From Myrica gale (Eukaryota; Streptophyta; Magnoliopsida; Fagales; Myricaceae), in NCBI GenBank assembly GCA_963930655.1, contig OZ005613.1, forward strand, positions 7,014,501 to 7,078,500: DNA of 64,000 bases, read 5' to 3'. Shown here in pieces: positions 57,111 through 64,000 of the stretch. A program made the position numbers and the translations under genes. Position 1 is the first letter of the stretch. Each line of letters opens with the position of its first letter. The notes beneath the pieces were generated by a model that was not told the DNA's origin, did not search any database, and saw nothing but the letters and a program-made list of their open reading frames with translations.

Positions 57111-57950
57111 CAAATATAAAAGTAATTTCACTTTTGTACTATCTAGTTCAATATCAATAAATTTATTTTTCTGATTAAAATAATTATTGCGGAACTTACA
57201 CTTTAGGGTCAGTCTATGGGCAAGCGAATAGGCTTCCCAAATCATTAACCAAGGTTTTGATCTCCACACTTATTCGAGATTTGTTGGGTGTTATGTTCGG
57301 TTCAGCCAAGTCCTCGAAAGCCTAGTACCTTTTTTTATTTTTTATTTTATTTTTCCTTTTATGTGCACCAATAATCACCACACATTATATGATATTATAA
57401 TTTTTCATTATATGATAATCTAAGATATTCTACACATTCTCACGTATAAAGTCATAAACCCTTATAGAAGTACGCAAAAACAAGATCTAAACCCAAAACA
57501 ACGTTACTGAAAATCTTGTTGGCAGGTAACTTTTAAAAGGCAAGACGAAAAGGAAAACAAAAACGATAACAATGGGGTCAAGTGTACTTCACCTGTTCTG
57601 TTTTTTCTGTGTGTGTGTTTTTTTAATGTAAGATTGGTGAAATCCAGTGGCTTATCTAAAATCAACGTGACAAAACCAAGCGGCTAAGGTCGCCCCAGGC
57701 CCCAATTGGCCATCTGTAGTCAATTGGAATAATATCTTTTGGCCGACTAGACCAACAAAACCGGGGTCTGTCGAACCGCCAGTTTCCACTGAATCTAGGG
57801 GGCGGGAAGCTGAAACAAGCACTATTTTAATACTGCCTTTTTCGGTTCTTTTCTCACCATTTTCCTTAAAACGGTTTCCAACCAAAACACTAACTTACCT
57901 CTTCCCGATAGCCCCTGGTTTTGGTCTCTCTCTCTCTCGTCTCCCCCTTC
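57111..57950. other. Intergenic / PCO promoter region
   Basis: No gene supported. The last part (57900-57950) becomes C/T-rich (TCTCTCTCTCTCTCG), as is common just upstream of plant core promoters. Confidence 0.4.
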
Positions 57951-57957
57951 TATATAT
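57951..57957 (+). promoter_or_regulatory. TATA box of PCO gene
   Basis: TATATAT following a CT-rich Y-patch, about 440 bases before the start codon. The following CT-rich leader would be a long 5' UTR containing a short upstream open frame. Confidence 0.5.
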
Positions 57958-58390
57958 CCACGCCTTCCACCCGCCTTCCCTACTGTACCCAATACCTCAT
58001 CCTCAAATCATTGCATCTTTTGCACTGCTCTCTAGGTGTCCGAGAGCTTATTCGTTTTCATCCAAACATCCCTGTTTCGGTTACTCTCAATCTAATCACG
58101 CTGAGATATATCACTTTACAGTTTGTCTATACTATAGATCTTCGTTTTTGTTCCTTTCTGGTTTCTGGGGTTGAAAAATCTTGGGTACTGGATTTATGTA
58201 AGCTCAAGCTGGTTGTTTGTTTCCAAGAATAGAGTGCTTCTGGATATCAGTCACGTCTCTCTTGCTACCAAGCTTTATTACTAGAAGGACATATAAGTTA
58301 CAATACACACATCAGAGGAAATTTTTTAGATCTCGGGCTTGAGGAATTCGTGCTGCATTGGGAGGGGTATTTTGGTGTTTTTTTTTGTTG

Positions 58391-61300
58391 ATGAGAATGG
58401 AGGCTGGGGTAATGAGTAGGGTTGGGCATCTTAACAGGGTTCGATACGTAAAGAAAGATATTAGGAAGAGAAAATCCACTCGGAGGATTACGTCCCCGGC
58501 GCAAGCGGTCCCTAGGTCTCTGCAGGAGCTGTTTAGATCGTGCCTAGAAGTGTTCAAAGGCCCCGGCACCATTCCTTCTCCTCATGATGTCCATAAACTA
58601 TGCCGCATTCTCGGTACGTGCGTTTTAGACGTCATGTTCTGATTTGTATTTTGATTAGATTCTCGCCATTACTTTATTATTGTTTCCACTTTCCTTGTTC
58701 AAAGTCACCCAAAACGACTCCTAAAAATTTGATGCCGAATCCGAATGGTTGTGACTGATATTCTGCTGCGTAGCTCTATTTACATCGATATATGATATAT
58801 GTTTTATCTACGGTTACTTACGGGTATTGATTTTTAACAAATCAATCTCTGGCATAACTTTGAAGACTTTTAACAAATCAGTCACTCTGTATAACTTTGA
58901 ACGAGACAGGCCTTGTGGTGGATTTTTCATATTCATTAATGAAAAACTCACCCCATGGACTGTTCCGTTTAAAATTGTATGCCATGACTGATTTGTTAAA
59001 AGCCAATATCACATAGACTGTAGTATCGGTAATTAAGCCTATTATAAACTGCTTGATTCAATTGTGATTTAGTTTCTACAAAGAATAAGAGTAGATTGTA
59101 TCTTGTGAAAAGTACAATAATTGGGTGCAAAAAAAAACCTATTAGGTTTTCGATACTGGCTTCCCATTAGAATATGTTGGAAAGAAAAAAAAAAGTAGTG
59201 AGACTTAATGGGACAATTTCTATTTTTATAAATGATGTAATTAATGTATTGGTCAATCCTGTCGCGTTTTGAAGATTCCAGATGTTTGGGCAGCGCAAAA
59301 ATGTGAAGTTGTTGCCTCCTTTTTCAAGAAGATGAATCCCTAAATAATATAAATGAGGAGAACCCGCGATTTACTAATTTTGGCTCTTCATAATTGACTA
59401 AAATTTCTGATAAACAAATGGTTATCAGGTTATGAGCTTAGAGGTCTCTGTTGGCAAAAGAGAAAAAAGTGGGGAAAGGGAAGAGGGGGAATTAATGGAT
59501 GCCTAGCCAAAAATGTGTCCATATACAAAAGACGGAAAAGAAAACAGAGAAGGGAGGTTGATTCTTCTAGATGAATATTCTGGTCCTTATTATGTTATGC
59601 AGAGCAGATGATATTTGTGTGGCGAACAAGGGCAAAGCAATAGTATATTGGTACTTCTTTGTACATGTGTGCTCTGCTTTAAATTAAGTACTATTTCTTG
59701 TGTGATACAGATTGCCTAGTCCTTTTTCTTTTTCTTTTTAATTTTTTATCTTTTGGCTGGAAATGATGCCGTTTTTCTAAACAAGCATTTTCTAATGTTT
59801 GTAGATGATATGAAGCCAGAGGATGTGGGGCTAAGTAGAGAGCTGCAGTTCTTTAAGCCTACAAATGTCGTCAAAGGGGAATCAAGAGTATCATGCACAA
59901 CCATATACAAGTGCGATAACTTTTCGGTAAGACTAGCCATGTCCTGTTGTTTCAAAAAATATAATTCTTGGGTACTTCATGAGCTCAATCATCTGTTTGT
60001 TGTCCATTCTGTTGAATTACCACAAATTAAAAATGGATACTCTGTCATATTTGGTATAAAAATAGGATTGAGATATTTTTTATTTTGCTGCCCGAATTAG
60101 ATGGTCCAATTGAAAGGTAGCTAAACACATCAATTGAGTCTCACAGTGGGGTCCACACTACCCGGTAATTATAATACGAGCAGTATTGGATACTATAGGG
60201 CCCATATGCTATGTCGATCTCTAAATTTGACCATACAATTCAAACAAAAAATTAAATAGGATTATGATCCATCAAATTACGTGCTAAGGGTAGTCCTTGA
60301 TAGCACTACCCTCAAAAGCAATCTTCGTTTTTATGAATGTATGATAGGATTTTTCACAAGTATTGGTACTCTTTCTTTGTGCAGTTGTGCATATTCTTTC
60401 TTCCTGGAAATGGAGTAATTCCCCTTCACAACCATCCGGGAATGACTGTTTTTAGCAAGCTTCTTTTAGGAACAGTGCATATCAAGTCCTATGATTGGGT
60501 TGATCCCGTCAATTTAGATGCAACTGTGTCGCCCTCTCAATGTGAGTGGCTGTCTATTCCCTCTCTCTTCTCATTGTGAAATGAACACAGTAAATTGTGG
60601 AGATCATGCGGTGGCTTACTCGAGTATGATTGTTTCACAGTGAGATTAGCAAAATTGAAAGGTGACAGAGTCTTCACAGCCCCTTGCGACACTTCAGTAT
60701 TATATCCGACAACAGGGGGGAACATCCACGCCTTCTCTGCCATTACCCCTTGTGCGGTGCTTGATGTGATGGGACCTCCCTATTCTAACAAAGATGGTCG
60801 AGATTGCTCCTTCTATAAAGAGTATCCCTACACTGCCTCAAGTAAGTGTAAACTCTGCGCTCTCATTGCTTTGAGCTGTTTGCAACTATCTTAGCTATAT
60901 GGGAAGAAGACTAAAACGTACAGCATTGGAAATATAGGATACATGTAAACACGCACAAATATATGCATATATATACACAAATATGAACCTTTGTGTATAA
61001 AGGACGAAGGGATGCAATAAACTGCGTAGAATCTGGAGGTTGGAACATAAAGGGCAACCAGTAATGCATGCTGCATTGCTTAAAATATCTCCATAAATTG
61101 TTGGGAATATCGGTTTGTACTCCCATGATTTTAAAATACTTACCACTTGCTGGGGCGGCATATGATAAATGTACAGAATGTTGGGTCCTGTTGGACCCAC
61201 TGCATTATTTGCAGTGCAGTTTGTGTTGATTGAAAATAATTAACATCAGTGCAACTTGATGTCGGATAGTATAATATATTAAAAAATGGAATAACCTAAT

Positions 61301-62026
61301 GGTGGGAGCCCAGTCTTTTCCGTTAAAAGAATATTTTGGCTATAAGTAATGTACTATTTGGAGCTGAGCTTACCTCACTGAGTTAGGCTTGAAACTGTAT
61401 ATTTGGCTCAAACAAAATTTTTGTCATAGGCAACTTTAGTTCAGGCCCTTGAGGAGTTCTATTAAGACACCATGGATATGAGAGATGATTTGAAGCATAT
61501 GGGGGTGGAAGGGCATCCGTTTCATGCACATTTCCAAGGCATTGTGAAACTCTTAACCTTACGAATTCCTTCAACCCTTGTGCTTGCCAATCGGCGAAGG
61601 TGATGCTTTTTAGAAATTCCGAAACTCAGACATTTATGAATGTCTCAGGGAATACGTCCTGCCGCAGTCACGCTTAGAACTTAGTTCAGATCTTAGTTCA
61701 GCAACTTAAAAGAGGATGTTCTAAACGAACTCTGCTTATAACTTAAGTTTTGCCAGAATCATACGAAACTTCAGTTCTCTAAGTTTAGCATTTCGATAAG
61801 AAAACTTATCTTGCTTAGGCATATCCATCCTAGAGCATATCAGAATGTACTTTTAAAAGGGTTCTTGTATTTAGTTTGCAATATTACTGTTGCAGATGGG
61901 GAGACAACAGTGACAACAGAGGAGGGTGACCGTTATGGATGGTTGGAAGAGATTGAAGTGCCAGAGAACTCACAAATGGATGCGATTGAATACTTGGGGC
62001 CTCAGGTGATTGAACCCAGCTGCTAG
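58391..62026 (+). CDS. PCO: Plant cysteine oxidase (N-terminal Cys dioxygenase)
   Basis: Five exons, 58391-58613, 59805-59926, 60385-60541, 60641-60841 and 61896-62026, with GT-AG borders and matching phases, give 277 residues. PCOs are iron(II) dioxygenases of the cupin fold. They oxidise the N-terminal cysteine of ERF-VII factors (and VRN2, ZPR2) to the sulfinic acid, which marks them for the Arg/N-degron pathway, so they act as oxygen sensors in cytosol and nucleus. Seen: a basic N terminus, FKGPGTIPSPHDVHKLCRIL, DDMKPEDVGLSRELQFF, the iron ligands in GVIPLHNHPGMTVF and GNIHAFSAITPCAVLDVMGP, the active-site region PPYSNKDGRDCSFY, and a C-terminal GDRYGWLEEIEVPENS. All three metal histidines are present and nothing is broken. 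The start at 58391 is the first ATG in the open frame; a second Met two residues on is equally possible. The basic, extended N terminus fits the PCO3-type subgroup better than PCO1/2. Intron 1 holds a MITE. Confidence 0.95.
58830..59005. repeat. MITE-like inverted repeat in PCO intron 1
   Basis: CTTTTAACAAATCAGTCA (58867-58884) is the exact complement of 58985-59002. The left arm is also tandemly duplicated about 37 bases upstream (TTTTTAACAAATCAATCTC ... ATAACTTTGAA twice). No coding. Confidence 0.75.
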
Positions 62027-62987
62027 CCGCCATTTCATGTGTAGCCAAAAGTAGACACCCAATCTCATTTTATAAGCGAAACTTTTATGTTTTTGCATTT
62101 GGGTTTCTTTGTTTGCGTTTGGTGCTAATTTTGTTTTTCTTTATCTTCGTTAGTTGTAGAGTTTTGTCTTTTTCGCTTGAAAGCAATATATAGCATAATT
62201 CTATCAAGGCACTGGGCCTTTTTTTCCGCCCATGGTTATACGGAATTGGTGGTTCCTTAAAAGGACAGGACTTGATTCGTGCTGAAAAGAATGAGTCAAT
62301 TTGACCAAAAGCCATTATACGTCTGGGCTGGTTTGTGATATACGTCGGACTGGATACCGACTTTTACCCGACTCTCAGCCTACACGGCATCATTAAATTT
62401 TTTTTAAAAGAAAAGCTGCTCACAAAACGTTCAAACGCTGTCTATTGTCTCTCCAAAACGTGATTCTTCTTCACGTTACTCTCTCCATCTCTAATCTGCC
62501 GTACCATTCTTCTTACTCTCTCCACCTCCGGAAAGTAACACTGCTATATCTATATGCTTTAAGTCACTGTTTTCCTTTTTCCTTTTCGATTTGTTTTGTA
62601 CTCAGTTTTTTATTTATAAAATAGTTATTAACAAATTCAATGCTAAAGAAAGGATCCCATCAGAGCCCCCAACACTTCCACGACCAACGACGAATACATT
62701 AACCCGATTAAGCCAACTTTTCTAGAAACTACTCTAAGGTAGAAAATTTCACAAAAGAAATGAATTGGTTACTATACTACACGAAGAAGGTAGTAATTTT
62801 ATCGTAATCAAACACTCACTGCACGGTATAGAACATGATCATATGAAAATGAACAATTAGCATGATAGTACAAAATAAACTAGTTCTCCCCAATGAGTAA
62901 AGATAATTATAGGATTGAAATAGGGGACCTTATATTTTTGTTGAATATAATTATTTTGTAAAAATTTTTTTTTAAAATAACTCCTAG
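62027..62987. other. PCO 3' flank and intergenic DNA
   Basis: 3' UTR followed by AT-rich DNA. A C/T-rich patch at 62430-62530 (CTCTCCAAAACG, CTTACTCTCTCCACC) resembles a 5' UTR and might belong to the gene whose first coding exon may be at 62988. Confidence 0.35.
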
Positions 62988-63093
62988 ATGGACTTGCCAC
63001 CCTCGGCCTTTGGGAATGAGTGTGAAGATGATTATTTGACCACACAACTTCTAATTGATGAAGATTCGCTCCTCCAAGTTGACCCTCAAAATG
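62988..63093 (+). CDS. Possible first coding exon of an unrecognised gene
   Basis: ATG opens a frame MDLPPSAFGNECEDDYLTTQ then LLIDEDSLLQVDPQN, followed by a plausible donor ATG-GTATGAT. The composition is protein-like and acidic, far from the AT-rich flanks, and C/T-rich leader-like DNA lies 500 bases upstream. I do not recognise the family. No second exon was found, and a copia LTR begins only 125 bases downstream, so the gene may have been interrupted by that insertion or continue beyond it. Confidence 0.35.
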
Positions 63094-63218
63094 GTATGAT
63101 AGTTCTTTTAATCTCTCGTTAATTTTGCTTGAAATCATTATGTTTTTTTCTCATTAGTCGATTTTACTCATCATTTATGGATTATTGTTTAGTGAATGTT
63201 ATTATTTATAGTTGTTTC

Positions 63219-64000
63219 TGTTGGCTTTTGTGCACAATCGAGATTTTGATGATTTCAATAATGGATGAGTTTACAAAATGAACATCTTCAATGACAAAGA
63301 CAACTTGACGAAAAAAGTCAAACCTTGAAGAAAAAAAGAACAAGAAGATGCAAAGAGCTTAAAGTGAAGATTCAAGACCTTATGGTATAATCCATGTAAT
63401 TCTTTATTTCACATTTGACAAGGATTTGAATCACGCACTTGCATATCTTTCAAAACATGCATAAACCGTTTTAAGTTTTGTTTGAAAGATTAAAATGTTT
63501 TTATAGGTTTCAAAACATCTCAATCAAACATCCAAACCTTCATATACTTATGGGAAGTGTGTCTTATAAATTGGTTGTTTAAAAGTGGTCAAAAACCTTG
63601 TTTTTAAAAACAATCAGTTCATACTTAAGTTGAGGAGATCGACCGGTACTTCGACCGCCTCATGTAGCGGTCGACCGGTTGGTTTTGACAAAAGAGCCGT
63701 TGAAGCTTCTAACAATATGACCGTTGGGTAATGATAACTTGAAGCGGTCGACCGAATCGTCTTAACAAAAACTCCCAACGGCTATAAACGACTAGTTTTC
63801 ATATGTGGCCTATAAATACACCTTCATTTCGTCTAAAATGAATACAAAACGATCAATATAATTTCTACTACTTGAGAAATATTTTAAACCTTCCTATTCT
63901 ATATTTCTCATAGCATTCACACAAAACACATTTTCATATCCTTGTCTTTGTGTGAATAAAGAAAGAGCTTTCCATTTTCATATCTACTCTATTAAGAGAG
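63219..64000 (+). repeat. 5' LTR of a copia retrotransposon, running off the edge
   Basis: Begins TGTTGGCTTTTGTGCACAAT and contains GATTTTGATGATTTCAAT, CGGTCGACCG-type repeats (GGTCGACCGGTTGG, GCGGTCGACCGAATCG), CCGTTG and CGGCTATAAACG motifs and a TATA box, all typical of long plant copia LTRs. No LTR end or primer binding site occurs before base 64000, so the LTR is at least 780 bp and the body of the element lies to the right. Confidence 0.75.
63811..63818 (+). promoter_or_regulatory. TATA box within copia LTR
   Basis: TATAAATA preceded by GGCC and followed by a CA-rich start region, placed as expected for the U3/R border of the LTR. Confidence 0.6.

Larger units (their letters stand above)
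46533..57290 (+). mobile_element. Decayed CACTA (En/Spm) transposon, split by hAT
   Basis: The left end reads CCCTACTAG-AAATTTTGG, one base from a CACTACTAG terminus, followed by TTTAGTGAC / GTCACTAA phrases normal for plant CACTA elements. Then come a CGATCGATCG-rich subterminal array, a 'putative plant transposon protein' fragment and a TNP2 transposase fragment. A hAT element (50896-56884) interrupts TNP2, which resumes at 56885. No right CACTA terminus was found, so it is truncated or lies among diverged sequence after about 57100; the right border given is a guess. Confidence 0.72.

Overview
This is nuclear DNA from a flowering plant, probably a eudicot. It is AT-rich, has GT-AG introns and TATA boxes, and carries plant gene families (membrin, plant cysteine oxidase, defensin-like peptides) plus plant transposon families. 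The species cannot be named from the sequence. Coding positions below come from reading splice sites and frames by hand; no database search was run.

Host genes are few. The 3' exons of a membrin Qb-SNARE gene open the window (1152-2317, + strand; the 5' exons lie outside). Two defensin-like secreted peptide genes, paralogous and with the same two-exon structure, are at 4421-4817 and 18341-19442 (+). A complete five-exon plant cysteine oxidase (PCO) gene lies at 58391-62026 (+). A possible first exon of an unrecognised gene is at 62988-63093. A trihelix-type pseudogene fragment is at 32071-32414.

The rest is mostly mobile DNA. Region by region: a decayed Ty1/copia element (8127-12188); a hAT element with 8-bp target duplication (12730-15565); a full-length L1-type LINE with 18-bp target duplications, minus strand (19790-25702); a Mutator-type MITE with 9-bp duplication (26650-27104); another long-TIR MITE (about 32930-33254); a complete PIF/Harbinger element with both genes apparently intact (33573-40792); a decayed L1 LINE (about 40800-45480); a decayed CACTA element with a striking CGATCGATCG array (from 46533), whose TNP2 reading frame is split by a second hAT element with a perfect 8-bp duplication (50896-56884); and the start of a copia LTR running off the right edge (63219-64000).

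The most interesting theme is host-gene capture. Three unrelated or independently bounded DNA transposons each carry spliceable pieces of cellular genes. The first hAT holds five consecutive 72-bp LRR exons of an LRR-VIII-2 receptor kinase. The PIF/Harbinger element holds two exons of an OSCA/CSC1 channel gene, antisense inside the long first intron of its own ORF1. The second hAT holds one exon resembling APC3/CDC27. A second theme is decay by TGG-to-TGA nonsense changes, which recur in the LINE, the hAT, the CACTA and the trihelix fragment and look like cytosine-methylation-driven C-to-T damage.
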